Source of the DNA: Roseateles_C aquae
GTDB lineage: Bacteria; Pseudomonadota; Gammaproteobacteria; Burkholderiales; Burkholderiaceae_C
DNA length: 64,000 nucleotides
NCBI RefSeq assembly: GCF_032337115.1
Contig: NZ_JAVXZY010000002.1
Span: 558,001-622,000, forward strand
Direction: 5' to 3'
Under the pieces are notes generated by a model. It was not told where the DNA came from. It was given only the letters and a program-made list of their open reading frames with translations, and searched no databases. Shown here in pieces: positions 1-10,056 of the stretch (within the stretch, counting starts at the first letter, position 1; every line of letters begins with the position of its first letter). The translations under genes were made by a program, and so were the position numbers.

Positions 1-1713
1 TTGCAGCAGGTCTTCTTCGAGCTCGGCCAGGGGCTGCGCGACACGCCGCTTGGAGCTGCGCCCAAGGCCTATGCGATCAAGATCGCACGCAATACGCTGC
101 AGCCCTATCTCTGGGACGAGAGTGACACCTGCCTGGCCGCTGGCAGCACCACGCTGACCTTGCAGGGCGCCCATGCCGCCGATCTGCTGCCCGACCCGAA
201 TTTCGATCCGCACGGTCATTGGGCACTGCTGCGCACCCGGCCACCCACGCCCGATCTGCCGGAGCGGCGTCTGGCCGTGCGCATCATTGCGCGCCACGAT
301 GCCGTCGATCCCCTGACCGGCGCGGCGATCACGCAGATCAGCTGGGAGACCCCGACGCCCTGGGAGCTGGATCTGCAAACCCTGGTCGTGCGTGCCAACC
401 TGCTGCCGGCCACCTCGGGACGCACCCAGAGCACCCGCTTTCGCATCGGCGAGCCCAGCGGCCCCGCCGATCCCGAGCCCGATCTGCCGCGCGCCATCGA
501 ACGCCTGGGCTGCGCCAGCACCCTGGGCTATCCAGTGCCCGGCTCGGACGAGGATGACGCCGCGCGCGTCAAGTACCTCTTCCCGCTGCCGGGCTCGGAC
601 ACAACGCCGCTGGCGTGGTTGCCCGTCATCGCGACCGACGGCAGCACCCGCATGCAGCCCGAGGTCGACCTTGTCGGTGATGCCGACGGGCGCTGGGCCT
701 GGTTGGACGCCTTGATCGGCGAGACCACGGCCCTGCCCACCGAGGCTGCCTACACGCTGGAAGACGGCATCTACAAGCGCGTCGTCGGCTTCGAGCGGCT
801 GGGCCGGCTGACCGAGTTGGTCGACTACGCCAGCGGCGCAGGCAGCACGCTGCGCTTTGGCGACGGCGAGTTCGGCCGTCGCCCGCCCGAGCACGCCAAG
901 TTCACCTTGCGCTGGCGCCTGGGCAATGGCAGCCGGATGAATGTCGCCCCCGACACCCTGACCCATTTCCCAGCTGGTGTGCCGGCCGGCGTCGATGCGA
1001 GCGCCGGCATCAGCAACCCGCTGGCCGCAGCCGGCGGCGCCGACCCGGAAGATGCCGAACAGATCCGCATCAACGCGCCGCAGGATTTCCGCACGCGCAG
1101 CTACCGCGCGGTGCAAGCCGAGGACTATGCACAGATGGCCGAACGCCTGCCCTGGGTGCAAAAGGCCGGCGCGGCGGCACGCTGGACGGGCAGTTGGTCG
1201 ACCGTCTTTGTCACCCCCGATCCGCGCGATGCCTTCGGGCTCAGCGCCGGTCACCGGCTGGATCTGGAGCGTACGCTGGACCGTGTTCGTCAGGCCGCCC
1301 GTGAGGTCAAGGTACGCGACCCACGCTATGCCGATATCGACCTGGAGATCCGCCTTTGCGTCGCGCCCAATGCCTACCGCGGCGAGGTCAAGGCGGCCAC
1401 GCTGGCCGCGCTCTTTGGTCCGCCGCCGGGCCAGGCGCCAGCAGCGGGCACAGCGCCGGGTGGCTTCTTCGATCCCGATCACTTCAGTTTCGGCACGCCG
1501 CTGTCACGCGCCGCGCTGATTGCCGCGCTGCAAGGCGTGCCGGGTGTGAAGGCGGTCGAGGGCATGAGAGTGCGCCGCCGCGGCTGGTTCGACTGGCGCG
1601 ACTTCACCGAGTACGCGCTGAAGGTCGGTGTGGACGAACTCGTACGCGTCGCCAATGACCGCAATCTGTCCGAGCGCGGCGCGGTGCGCCTGTTGATGGA
1701 AGGCGGCGCGTGA
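1..1713 (+). CDS. Baseplate J-like protein of a contractile injection system, 5'-truncated by the window edge
   Basis: The frame is open from base 1, so the N-terminus probably lies outside the window; 570 residues are visible. It resembles the putative baseplate assembly proteins of eCIS and phage tails (gpJ/gp6-like, Afp11/Cis11 position). The best marker is FGDGEFGRRP at about residues 287-296, the Gly/Asp-rich turn typical of baseplate J. It is followed by the usual mixed alpha/beta C-terminal half with a conserved helix around RSYRAVQAEDYAQMAERL and a C-terminal Val-rich strand region. In such machines these proteins form the wedges that join sheath and tube to the spike. A second J-like gene follows 43 bases downstream on the same strand, as in known eCIS loci. 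Family assignment is by recognised motifs. Whether the machine is an eCIS, a tailocin or a prophage remnant cannot be settled without the upstream genes, but the neighbours favour eCIS. Confidence 0.75.
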   Translation: MQQVFFELGQGLRDTPLGAAPKAYAIKIARNTLQPYLWDESDTCLAAGSTTLTLQGAHAADLLPDPNFDPHGHWALLRTRPPTPDLPERRLAVRIIARHDAVDPLTGAAITQISWETPTPWELDLQTLVVRANLLPATSGRTQSTRFRIGEPSGPADPEPDLPRAIERLGCASTLGYPVPGSDEDDAARVKYLFPLPGSDTTPLAWLPVIATDGSTRMQPEVDLVGDADGRWAWLDALIGETTALPTEAAYTLEDGIYKRVVGFERLGRLTELVDYASGAGSTLRFGDGEFGRRPPEHAKFTLRWRLGNGSRMNVAPDTLTHFPAGVPAGVDASAGISNPLAAAGGADPEDAEQIRINAPQDFRTRSYRAVQAEDYAQMAERLPWVQKAGAAARWTGSWSTVFVTPDPRDAFGLSAGHRLDLERTLDRVRQAAREVKVRDPRYADIDLEIRLCVAPNAYRGEVKAATLAALFGPPPGQAPAAGTAPGGFFDPDHFSFGTPLSRAALIAALQGVPGVKAVEGMRVRRRGWFDWRDFTEYALKVGVDELVRVANDRNLSERGAVRLLMEGGA

Positions 1714-1756
1714 TGCGGCCACTGACACCCGTTTGCGTCCTGCCTGAGGAGCTGAG

Positions 1757-4108
1757 ATGAGCTGTGCCTGCGACCCTGAACGTTGCGCCACGCCGATCGC
1801 CATTGCGGCCGGGCTGGCACTGCTGCCACGCTCGCCCGGCGGCTTCGCTCAGTGGCGTAGGCATCTGCTCGCCGCCATCGGACGCGAGCCGGGCCTGTCG
1901 CACTGGCGCGCACGCGAGCCCGGCGACCTTGGCCTGATGCTGGTGGAGATGAGCGCCTACGTGCTGGACGTCACCAGCTTCTACGACGAACTGGTGGCCA
2001 ACGAAAGCTACCTCGGCACCGCCAGTCTGCCCGACGCGCGGCGCCGGCATGTCGCCTTGCTCGGCCATCTGCCGCGTCCGGCCATGGGCAGCGCCGCTTG
2101 GTTGGCGGCCGAGGCCGATGGCACGCGGCTGCTCAGCCTGCCGGCCGGCAGCGCGGTGCGCAGCGGTGCTTTCAAGAGCCCGGCGGGTGCCGAGCAGCCC
2201 CAGGTCTTCGAGACCGAGGCCGACGCGCTGATCGAACCGCGTGTCAATCGCCTGGCCGTGGCTCGCGTGCCGGCTAGCTCGCTGCCCAGCCCCTTCGATC
2301 ACATCCAGGTGCGCGCAGGCAGTGTGCGGGCCCGCGCCGACATGCCCCTGGTCGTCGATATGAACGGCACGCTGGCCGCCACAAGACTGGCAAGCCAGCA
2401 GCCGCTGCACCTGCGATCGCGCCAAGCCGCAAGCCGGCTGAGCTTTGCCGGCACACTGACGCCGCCGGCCGGGGCCAGCTACGCGACGACCCGCTTGCTG
2501 ACGCCAGGCGCACGATGTGGCGCCTGGAAGCTCACGCCCGGCACGGGCGAACTGGCCGTGCTGGACAGCAGCTCCGTCTCGCTGGATGCACGGGTGGCCA
2601 TCCATATCGGTGACATCGTCGCGCTCAGCGTGGGCAGCAGCACGGTGGCACGGCGGGTCAGCGGCGTCAGCGAGACGGCCTACACCCTGCTGGGGCCGCT
2701 GACCAGCGACATCAAGGATGCCGCCAATGCCATCAAGGGGCATCTGACCAGTCCGGCCATCCAGCTCCTTGTCACCCGTTTGAGCTTCGATGCGGCGCTG
2801 CCTTTCGCCGCGTCTGACGCTGCCCATCTGAGCCTGCACTACGCCATGGTCGAGGCGGCCACGCCGCAGGCCCCGCTGGCGGACACCCTGACGCAGGCCG
2901 ACAATGCACCGCTGCCCGACTGCTTCGATGCGCCGCGTACACCGGTCAGCCAGGTGCTGCTTACCGATGTGCATGGCGAGGCCGTGTCTGCCCACGGCGT
3001 GCTTGACACGGCCGCACAGCGCTTCACGCCGGATGCATCGCCGCCCTGGGGCCGCGAACTGACTGCGCCGGTAAACCTGTACGGCAATGTGATCGCCGTC
3101 ACCCGCGGGGAGACGGTGCACGGCGAGGTGCTCGGGATCGGCGATGGCGCACAAGCGCTGCAGAGCTTCCGCCTGAAAAAGAAGCCGCTGACCTACCTCA
3201 GTGCCGGCAATGCAGCCGGACGGCGCAGCACGCTCAGCGTCTGGGTCGGGCAGGTTCGCTGGCAGGAGGTAGAGAGTTTCTATGGTGTGGCCAGCGACGC
3301 TCGCGTCTATACCGTGCGTCACAACGATGCCGGCGAGACCGACATCCAGTTCGGCGGCGGCGCTCGCCTCCCCACCGGCGCCCGCGTGCTGGCCAACTAC
3401 CGTTGGGGGGCCGGCGCGGCCGTGCCCCCGGCCGACTCGATCAAGCAGCTCGCCAAGCCAATTCCAGGGCTGCGGCGCCTGTTCAACGCGGTGCCGGCCT
3501 ATGGCGGCGCCGATGCCGAATCGCCAGCCGAGCTGGCCGTGCGGGGGCCGCAATCAGCGCTGCTGCTGGGGCGGGCCATCTCGTTGGCAGATTTCGAGGC
3601 CGCGGCGGCACAGCAAAACGGCGTGCGCGCCGCCCGTGCGAGTTGGCGCTGGGACGCCCAAGGCCTGGGTCCGGCGGTGATCGTTGCCGTCATTGCCGAC
3701 CCCGGCGTGGTGCCCACGGTGCAGGCCGCACTGCGCGCCTTGGCGGAAGACGGCGCTCCGCTCAGCGTGCAAGCAGCCAGCGCGCAGTCGGCGCGCCTTG
3801 ATGTGGACGTGAGCATCGCTGCCGATCAGGACCCCGATGCCGTGATCACTGCCATCGCCGCCGCCCTGTGGGCACCGGTCGGCCTGCCTGGCAGCGGCGG
3901 CTTGCTGCGAGCCGAGCGGCTCGGACCCGATGGCGTGCTATTTGCCAGCGCGGTGGTCGCTTGCGTCATGGCCGTTCCCGGCGTCACCGGCCTGAATGCG
4001 CTGCGTTTGGACGCTAGCGATTTCACCGATATCGGCCGGCGGCCCGCCGCGGGCGCCTATTTCGCCTTCGAGGCCGGTGGTGTCTACATCAACGGCCGCG
4101 CTGCCTGA
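1757..4108 (+). CDS. Second baseplate J-like protein (Cis12/Afp12-like)
   Basis: This 783-residue protein starts at an ATG preceded by GAGGAG. Its N-terminal part (about 20-110) has the helix-rich pattern of putative baseplate assembly proteins, including PGDLGLMLVEMSAYVLD. A J-like FGGGARLPTG turn lies near residue 533. The segment VRGPQSALLLGRAISLADFE near residue 600 matches the conserved helix entry of baseplate-J domains. The middle is beta-rich and variable. Two J-like subunits in tandem are usual in eCIS, where they pair to form the baseplate wedge. The gene sits between the first J-like gene and the gpI-like gene, apparently in one operon. It is probably cytoplasmic until assembled. 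Not a phage lysis or capsid gene: none of those are visible here. Confidence 0.75.
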   Translation: MSCACDPERCATPIAIAAGLALLPRSPGGFAQWRRHLLAAIGREPGLSHWRAREPGDLGLMLVEMSAYVLDVTSFYDELVANESYLGTASLPDARRRHVALLGHLPRPAMGSAAWLAAEADGTRLLSLPAGSAVRSGAFKSPAGAEQPQVFETEADALIEPRVNRLAVARVPASSLPSPFDHIQVRAGSVRARADMPLVVDMNGTLAATRLASQQPLHLRSRQAASRLSFAGTLTPPAGASYATTRLLTPGARCGAWKLTPGTGELAVLDSSSVSLDARVAIHIGDIVALSVGSSTVARRVSGVSETAYTLLGPLTSDIKDAANAIKGHLTSPAIQLLVTRLSFDAALPFAASDAAHLSLHYAMVEAATPQAPLADTLTQADNAPLPDCFDAPRTPVSQVLLTDVHGEAVSAHGVLDTAAQRFTPDASPPWGRELTAPVNLYGNVIAVTRGETVHGEVLGIGDGAQALQSFRLKKKPLTYLSAGNAAGRRSTLSVWVGQVRWQEVESFYGVASDARVYTVRHNDAGETDIQFGGGARLPTGARVLANYRWGAGAAVPPADSIKQLAKPIPGLRRLFNAVPAYGGADAESPAELAVRGPQSALLLGRAISLADFEAAAAQQNGVRAARASWRWDAQGLGPAVIVAVIADPGVVPTVQAALRALAEDGAPLSVQAASAQSARLDVDVSIAADQDPDAVITAIAAALWAPVGLPGSGGLLRAERLGPDGVLFASAVVACVMAVPGVTGLNALRLDASDFTDIGRRPAAGAYFAFEAGGVYINGRAA

Positions 4109-4144
4109 GCGGCTGATAACGCTTCAATTCAAGGGATGAGCGCC

Positions 4145-6466
4145 ATGCCAACTGCACGCGACGGCTACCGCGAGTACTACGCCGAAAAACTCTGGGACTG
4201 GGTGCCCGCCATCCACCGCGAGATGGATGCGCAGCAAGGTGGCGATGCGCTGCGCGCCCTGCTGCACGCCATCGCCAGCCAGGCCGCCGTACAGAAGCGC
4301 AGCCAGGACCGGCTCTGGGACGATATGTTCATCGAACTGGCCGACGATTGGGCGCTGCCCTATATCGCCCAGCTGGTAGCCACACGGCTGGTCAGCGCCC
4401 TCAGCCCGCGGGCACGCCGAGCCGATGTTGCCAAGACGATCTATTACCGCCGCCGCAAGGGAACTCCGGCGGTGCTGGAGCAGCTGGTGGCCGATATGAG
4501 CGGCTGGACCGGTCATCTGGTGGAAGAGTTCCGCCGCCTGGGCCGCTTGCGTCATGGCCTGGACGGTGTGGCCCGGCTCGGCCGCCTGAGCGCTACGCCC
4601 GAGGGCGGCCTCGCCGATCTGCGCCAGGTGCGCGCCGCGCGCCTGGCCGGCGACGCCTTTGACGAATTCCACTACACGCCCGAGATGCGCCGCCCGGCCT
4701 TGCCGGCCGGCCGCCTGGGCCTGCGCGGCATCCATGTGCTGGGCTTCCACCTCTGGCGCATGCAGAGCGTCGCGTTCGATGGTGTGCAACCCGCTCGCGT
4801 CATCGACGCGGCAGGCACGCGCGACGGCTACACCTGCGACCCCAGCGGCCGCGATGTGCCGCTGTTCAGTGCGCCCGATGCGAGCGGCAACGCCGGCGTC
4901 TCCCCGATGTTCGGCGCTCCGCGCGACTGGTCAGCCTGGCGCAGTGCCGACGAATGGGCGCTGCCTCGGGTGATTGACTGCCGCTTGCTCAACGAAGCGA
5001 TCTACGAGGTCAATGAGGCAGCGCTCGCCTGGGTCCTGTCGGCCGGCGTCATCACGCCGGCCCAGCGTGCACCGGCCGCCGCCGAGCTGGCCAAGCTGCT
5101 TGGCCAGCGTTTTGCCAATAGCGCCGAGATGGCGCGCACCTTGGCTGGCCGCCCCAGCGGCATGGGTGCCGTGCTTGGCGCCGCGGCCGTACTGGACGGC
5201 TTGAGGCCCTTGATGCTTCGAGCCGACTGCGGCAGCGCCGCGCTGCTCGCCGACGCCAGCGGCCAAACGGCACAAGGCCGCGCACCGGCGGCCAGCCTGC
5301 GGGTGCTGGCGGGCACGCCAGTGCCGCGCGAGCGCAGCCGTGGCGCTCAGCTCAGCAGTTGGACTGCCACCCTGCCCGCCGCCCCGGCCGGCGTTGACTG
5401 GCTGTTGGACCCCGCGCTTGGCCGCTTTGTTTACGACAGCGGGGCCGCTGATGCCAACCAACTTCGATTGCGCTACCGCACGGGCCAGCTGGCGCCCATC
5501 GGTGCAGGTGCCTGGGCGCGCACTGTCGACGCGACACCCGCCACCGTGCATTGGGCACAGCGCTCGACGGCAGGCGGCGTGCCCGCCTCCGGCATTCTGG
5601 AAATCGACGACAACACCCGTTTTGAAGCGCCACCCAACCAAGCGGGAGTGAGCCAACTCAGCGTGCGTGCCGCGGCTGGCACCCGCCCTTATCTGCGCCT
5701 GAATGCAGACTGGGTGCTGCAGGCAGCGGGCGCCCAACGCACGCTGCTGCTCGACGGCCTCTGGCTGGGCGCTGCCATTGGCGCAACAGCACGCCTCGTA
5801 ATTGCCGGCGACTGGGCGCGTGTACAGCTGCGCTATTGCACGCTTGACCCCGGCGGCAGCAATGCCGTTGGCGCCACGCTGCCACCGGTCAAGCTGATCA
5901 TCACCGGCACGGTCGACGAGCTTGTGGTCGACAGCAGCATCGTGGCCGGCATCCAGCTTGAAGGCGCCGCAGCCAGCGTCGACACGCTGCAGATGCGCGA
6001 CTGCATCGTCGATGCGCGCGCGGGTGGCCCCATCGATCTGCCAAACACCGCCGTCACGCTGTCGCGCTGCACGCTGCTCGGCATAGACGTGAGCACCTTG
6101 TGCCTGCACGCTGAGCGCCTGTGGGCCAGTGACACGCTGATCGCCGGCATTGCTGACATCAGCAATGTGCAGCAAGGCTGCTTCCGCTTTTCGGCGCGCG
6201 CACCCGGTTCTCGGCTGCCGCACCCTTACGAATCTCAGCTGATCGATGATGTGCTGCGCCTCTTCGCCACGCGCCGCTTTGGCGATCCGGCCTATGCCAG
6301 CCTCTCGCCGCGTGCGCCCGCATCGCTGTTCACAGGTTCAGAGCAAGGCAGTGAGATTGGCGCGTTCTGCGCTTCCCTGTTTCCCATCAAGCTCGACAGC
6401 CTGCGCGCCAAGGTCGAGGAATACATGCCCTTCGCACGCCTGCCCGCCTACCTCCTGGAGAACTGA
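4145..6466 (+). CDS. Tail protein I (gpI)-like protein with beta-helix-like C-terminal region
   Basis: This 773-residue protein looks like a fusion of modules. Residues 1-150 resemble phage tail protein I, which links baseplate to fibres, with the segment IYYRRRKGTPAVLEQLVADM. Residues about 155-260 carry a module common in eCIS gpI proteins, ending in YTCDPSGRDVPLF. Residues about 480-690 read as short repetitive Val/Ile/Asp turns such as VDSSIVAGIQLEG and TLQMRDCIVDARAG, suggesting a right-handed beta-helix. The C-terminus contains RFGDPAYASLS and GSEIGAF, a signature I associate with eCIS tail-surface proteins. An ATG nine bases upstream (4136) abuts AAGGG directly. That AAGGG is well spaced only for the ATG at 4145, so I chose the latter. 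It ends three bases before the next gene. Confidence 0.7.
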   Translation: MPTARDGYREYYAEKLWDWVPAIHREMDAQQGGDALRALLHAIASQAAVQKRSQDRLWDDMFIELADDWALPYIAQLVATRLVSALSPRARRADVAKTIYYRRRKGTPAVLEQLVADMSGWTGHLVEEFRRLGRLRHGLDGVARLGRLSATPEGGLADLRQVRAARLAGDAFDEFHYTPEMRRPALPAGRLGLRGIHVLGFHLWRMQSVAFDGVQPARVIDAAGTRDGYTCDPSGRDVPLFSAPDASGNAGVSPMFGAPRDWSAWRSADEWALPRVIDCRLLNEAIYEVNEAALAWVLSAGVITPAQRAPAAAELAKLLGQRFANSAEMARTLAGRPSGMGAVLGAAAVLDGLRPLMLRADCGSAALLADASGQTAQGRAPAASLRVLAGTPVPRERSRGAQLSSWTATLPAAPAGVDWLLDPALGRFVYDSGAADANQLRLRYRTGQLAPIGAGAWARTVDATPATVHWAQRSTAGGVPASGILEIDDNTRFEAPPNQAGVSQLSVRAAAGTRPYLRLNADWVLQAAGAQRTLLLDGLWLGAAIGATARLVIAGDWARVQLRYCTLDPGGSNAVGATLPPVKLIITGTVDELVVDSSIVAGIQLEGAAASVDTLQMRDCIVDARAGGPIDLPNTAVTLSRCTLLGIDVSTLCLHAERLWASDTLIAGIADISNVQQGCFRFSARAPGSRLPHPYESQLIDDVLRLFATRRFGDPAYASLSPRAPASLFTGSEQGSEIGAFCASLFPIKLDSLRAKVEEYMPFARLPAYLLEN

Positions 6467-6469
6467 GTC

Positions 6470-9400
6470 ATGTCCACGATCGACCTCTCGCGACTGGCCT
6501 TCGATCCGCGCAAGCACTATGCCGGCGTGCGTCTGCAGCAGGGCCGCGTACTCACCGATGACGACTTCAACGATGCCGCTGCCATCGACGCCGAGGAGAA
6601 CCGGCGCACACGACTGCACACCATCGGCGCCTATGGATCGCCCGATAGCGGCTTTCTGCCGACGGGCTTCACGCTGAGCAACGGCCGCTGCGATTTCACG
6701 CTCAGCAACGGCCAGCTCTATCTCGGTGGATTGCGGCTGGAGATGGGCAGCGCCGATCGCTTCAGTGCACAAAAGGACTGGCTCTCCTTCAATGCCGCCG
6801 TGGACGCCCCGCTGCCGCCGGCCGATGGCAGCACACGCAAGGATCTGGTCTGGATCGAAGCCTGGCAGCAAGCGGTCAGCGCGGTGGAAGACAGCGAACT
6901 CTTCGAGCCCGCGCTCGGCGGGCCCGATACTGGCACACGCTGGCGCACGATGCGCCGCGTTCACGTGGCCAGCGGTGTTGCGCAAGATGACTGCGCCGCC
7001 GCCTGGGCCGCTCTCAGCGCCAGCTTCAGCGACGGCCCGTTGGACAGCAGCTTCGAGCTGGTCTCGACGGCGACGCTGACCGTCAGCTTCTCGCTCAGCG
7101 GCAGCACCGGCGATCTGTGCTCGCCGCCGCAAGCCGGGGGCTATCTGGGTGCCGAGAACCAGGCCATCCGGGTGCAGATGGTCAATGCCACGCACTACAC
7201 CTGGGGCTTCGACAACGCGGCCCCGCTCTATCGGGTTCAGGTGTCAAGCCAAGGCGGGCAGCTGGTCAAGGTGAAGCTGCTCACCCAGCCCAAAGACAGC
7301 GTTCATTGGCCCATCGCCGGGCAGGTGGTGGAGATCCTGCCTTGGTCGGCTGCGCTGTCCAATGGCCAGCGCATCGCCGAATTGAGTGGCCATCTGTGCC
7401 GCGTGGCGGTGAGCTGGAATCCCGATGACCAAACCCTGGTGCTGGACACCCCGCTGCCGACCGGCTTCGGGCTGAACTGGCAGGGCCGCAGCGACCAGGC
7501 CGACTTTTTCGATCCGGCCCACGAAAGCCCGAGCTTCTTTCTGCGCGTCTGGAACCGTGGCGATGACCTCAGTTCGCCGGCTGCGGTGCCCATTGGCACG
7601 CCAGCCCTGGGCAACACGGGGCTGAGCGTCGCCTTCAGCGGCGCGCCGCTGCGTGCGGCCGACCATTGGGTGATTGCCGCCCGTCCCGCCACGCCGGATG
7701 TGCTCACGCCCTGGGTGCTCAAGAGCGGCGCCAGCAGCGCCGGTGTGCGGCGCTGGCGTGCTCCGCTGGCCTTGGTGCAGTGGAGCACCAACGCCGGCGT
7801 TAGCGCAGCCAAGCTGCTGCACGACTGCCGGCCCGGCTTCTTGCCGCTGACCCGGCTCAAGGGCTGCTGCAGCGTGACCGTGGGTGACGGCACCGCAAGC
7901 CATGGCCAATACAAGTCCATCAACGCGGCGATTGCAGCACTGCCGCCCAGCGGTGGCACGGTCTGCATCCTGCCGGGACGCTATGAGGAAGCGGTCGTAC
8001 TCAAAGGCCTGCACAACATCAGCTTGCATGGCTGTGGCCCCCGATCGCGCATCGTCGCTCCGGACACCAAGGGCAGCAACGCCACCGCCGTCTTGATCGA
8101 CAGCTGCAGCGATATCGCGCTGGAACACCTGGCGCTGGAGGGCGGCGGCGGGCCCGTCATTCATCTGATTGCTAGCAGCGCCGCACGCATCACCAGCAAC
8201 CTGGTGCAGTTCCGCGACGGCATCGAACCCCTCCAACCCTGGCCAGCCATCTTCGCCGAGGCCCAGGGCCTGGAGATCGAAGGCAATGTGATCGAGCCGC
8301 TGCCCCGGCAACTGCCGCAGGCGCTAGAGCGCATCTTTGAACACACCGCGGCGGCCCAGCGTGCCGAGCACGCCGACTCCGCACGCGGCGGCATCCAGCT
8401 CGCCGGCGGCAGCATGCTGGTGCGCATCGCGAGCAATCTGATCGTTGGCGGCGCTGGCAATGGCATCACCCTCGGCAGCATTCTGAAGTTCGACAGCCAA
8501 TCGCCCAATGGCGGCGGCCTGCCCGATATCGAGATCGATGATCCCTGCGCGCCCTGCAGCCCGGTCGATCACGGCACACCACCGACCACCAACGGCGGCG
8601 ATGTGCGTTACGAGTCCGCGGGTGACTTGTACGACATCCTGATCAAGGACAACAGCATTCTTCGGCACGGTGCCAATGGCATCGCCGTGGTGCGGTTCTT
8701 CAGTCTTGATCCACAGGCCAAAACGCCCCGGCTTGAACTCGTTGGCGTGCATGGCCTGCGAATCCAAGGCAATGCCATCCGTGCCTGCCTGCGCCGCTCA
8801 TTGGCGCAGCCCAGCTCCGCCACCCAGCTCTTCCTCGGCTATGGTGGCATCTCGCTGGCCCTGGTCAGTGAGCTGGTCGTAGACGGCAACACCATCGAGA
8901 ACAACGGCCGAGATTGGCTGAGCCCCGTCTGTGGCATCTTCGCCTTGGCCGTCGATGGCCTGCGCATCGAGCACAACGTCATCCGTGCCAATGGGGTGCG
9001 CAGTACTGAAGACCTCAGCAGCGCACAGAAAGGCATACGCGCCGGCATTCACATCTGGCTCGCTTTGCACCTGGGATCGAGCGCTGCAGGCAGCATTCAT
9101 GGCAGCAGCCACGGCACGGGCAGCACCGCTGCCGCGAGCCTCCCTGCCAGCAGCCCGCAGGCGCAAATCCGTGTGCATGCCAACGTCGTGCAACAGCCCT
9201 TGGGTCGAGCCCTCTTCATGCTGGGCGCCGGCCCGATGCTGGTCAGCGACAACCAGTTGCTCAGCGAAGGCGCGGGCGCACCGGCCACCGACCCCTTTGC
9301 CACCACCGTGCTGATTGCCAATCTGGGTCTTAGCCGCGAATGGACGATAGGCCTGCTGATGACGCTGATTCTGAAGCTCTACTACGGCGTCGCCGGCAAG

Positions 9401-9955
9401 GGCAGCAGCACAGGCAGCATCGAGAAACTGCTCTGCACCTACGCCATCGCCTCGGCCTTCACACCGGTCGCGTGGCCCAAGCTGCCCACGGGCAAACTGA
9501 ACTTCAGCAGCAACCAGGTGAGCTTTCTGATGAAGGATGCACCCAGTGGCATTGACGCCGCAGGCACGCTGCTGCTGGGGCTCGATGACGTCGCCGTGAC
9601 GGGCAATCAATTCGAACACCACACGCAGGCCCGCTTCGTCATTGCCGACCTGCTCGCTCTCGCCCCGACACTGCGCAGCAGCGACAACCGCTTCGCAGAG
9701 ACCTGGGCGCGCGCGCTGGCGTCCGTCGCCAGCCTGGCGCTGATGAATACGGCGGCAGACAACCAATCCACCCATTGTCTGCACGCCCTGGGCCTGATGC
9801 GTGCCGTCCACCACAACCTGGTGCTGGCCGAGGCCTTCTGCCCTGGCGTTTGCGGCGACAGCCACGGCGCCTTCATCAAACAATTGGCCAAGGGCGCGCA
9901 AATGGGCATGACACAGACAGCGGCAGGCTTTGGTGTCGGCAGCAAGGGCGGCTGA
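6470..9955 (+). CDS. Giant beta-helix protein with DUF6519-like N-terminus, eCIS-associated
   Basis: This 1161-residue protein starts right after the gpI-like gene. Its N-terminus (about 1-140, with FDPRKHYAGVRLQQGRVLTD) looks like the DUF6519 family found next to eCIS baseplate genes. Residues about 150-460 form a beta-rich central region. From about residue 470 there are many short solenoid turns (YKSINAAIAALPPSGGTVCI, then repeated NxI/NxV turns such as IEGNVIE, IASNLIVGG, VDGNTIENNG, IEHNVIRANG), typical of pectate-lyase-like right-handed beta-helices. No signal peptide is visible, consistent with assembly onto a particle in the cytoplasm. By analogy with phage tailspikes it could bind or cleave a surface polysaccharide, or decorate the baseplate, but I see no catalytic triad I can name. 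A Ser/Gly/His-rich insertion lies near residues 865-900. Confidence 0.65.
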   Translation: MSTIDLSRLAFDPRKHYAGVRLQQGRVLTDDDFNDAAAIDAEENRRTRLHTIGAYGSPDSGFLPTGFTLSNGRCDFTLSNGQLYLGGLRLEMGSADRFSAQKDWLSFNAAVDAPLPPADGSTRKDLVWIEAWQQAVSAVEDSELFEPALGGPDTGTRWRTMRRVHVASGVAQDDCAAAWAALSASFSDGPLDSSFELVSTATLTVSFSLSGSTGDLCSPPQAGGYLGAENQAIRVQMVNATHYTWGFDNAAPLYRVQVSSQGGQLVKVKLLTQPKDSVHWPIAGQVVEILPWSAALSNGQRIAELSGHLCRVAVSWNPDDQTLVLDTPLPTGFGLNWQGRSDQADFFDPAHESPSFFLRVWNRGDDLSSPAAVPIGTPALGNTGLSVAFSGAPLRAADHWVIAARPATPDVLTPWVLKSGASSAGVRRWRAPLALVQWSTNAGVSAAKLLHDCRPGFLPLTRLKGCCSVTVGDGTASHGQYKSINAAIAALPPSGGTVCILPGRYEEAVVLKGLHNISLHGCGPRSRIVAPDTKGSNATAVLIDSCSDIALEHLALEGGGGPVIHLIASSAARITSNLVQFRDGIEPLQPWPAIFAEAQGLEIEGNVIEPLPRQLPQALERIFEHTAAAQRAEHADSARGGIQLAGGSMLVRIASNLIVGGAGNGITLGSILKFDSQSPNGGGLPDIEIDDPCAPCSPVDHGTPPTTNGGDVRYESAGDLYDILIKDNSILRHGANGIAVVRFFSLDPQAKTPRLELVGVHGLRIQGNAIRACLRRSLAQPSSATQLFLGYGGISLALVSELVVDGNTIENNGRDWLSPVCGIFALAVDGLRIEHNVIRANGVRSTEDLSSAQKGIRAGIHIWLALHLGSSAAGSIHGSSHGTGSTAAASLPASSPQAQIRVHANVVQQPLGRALFMLGAGPMLVSDNQLLSEGAGAPATDPFATTVLIANLGLSREWTIGLLMTLILKLYYGVAGKGSSTGSIEKLLCTYAIASAFTPVAWPKLPTGKLNFSSNQVSFLMKDAPSGIDAAGTLLLGLDDVAVTGNQFEHHTQARFVIADLLALAPTLRSSDNRFAETWARALASVASLALMNTAADNQSTHCLHALGLMRAVHHNLVLAEAFCPGVCGDSHGAFIKQLAKGAQMGMTQTAAGFGVGSKGG

Positions 9956-10056
9956 GGCCGCACGCGCCTGGCCCTGTCGCATCAACCCAGCTTCCCCCGG
10001 TTCCTGAGCCAGACTTCGAACCGCTTCTTCACTCCTCCTGCCAGCGAGCATGCATC

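Noticed and set aside
1604..3553. 649-codon reverse-strand open frame across the second baseplate gene
   Set aside because: Shadow of high GC third positions; the forward protein has recognisable J-like motifs and a ribosome site.
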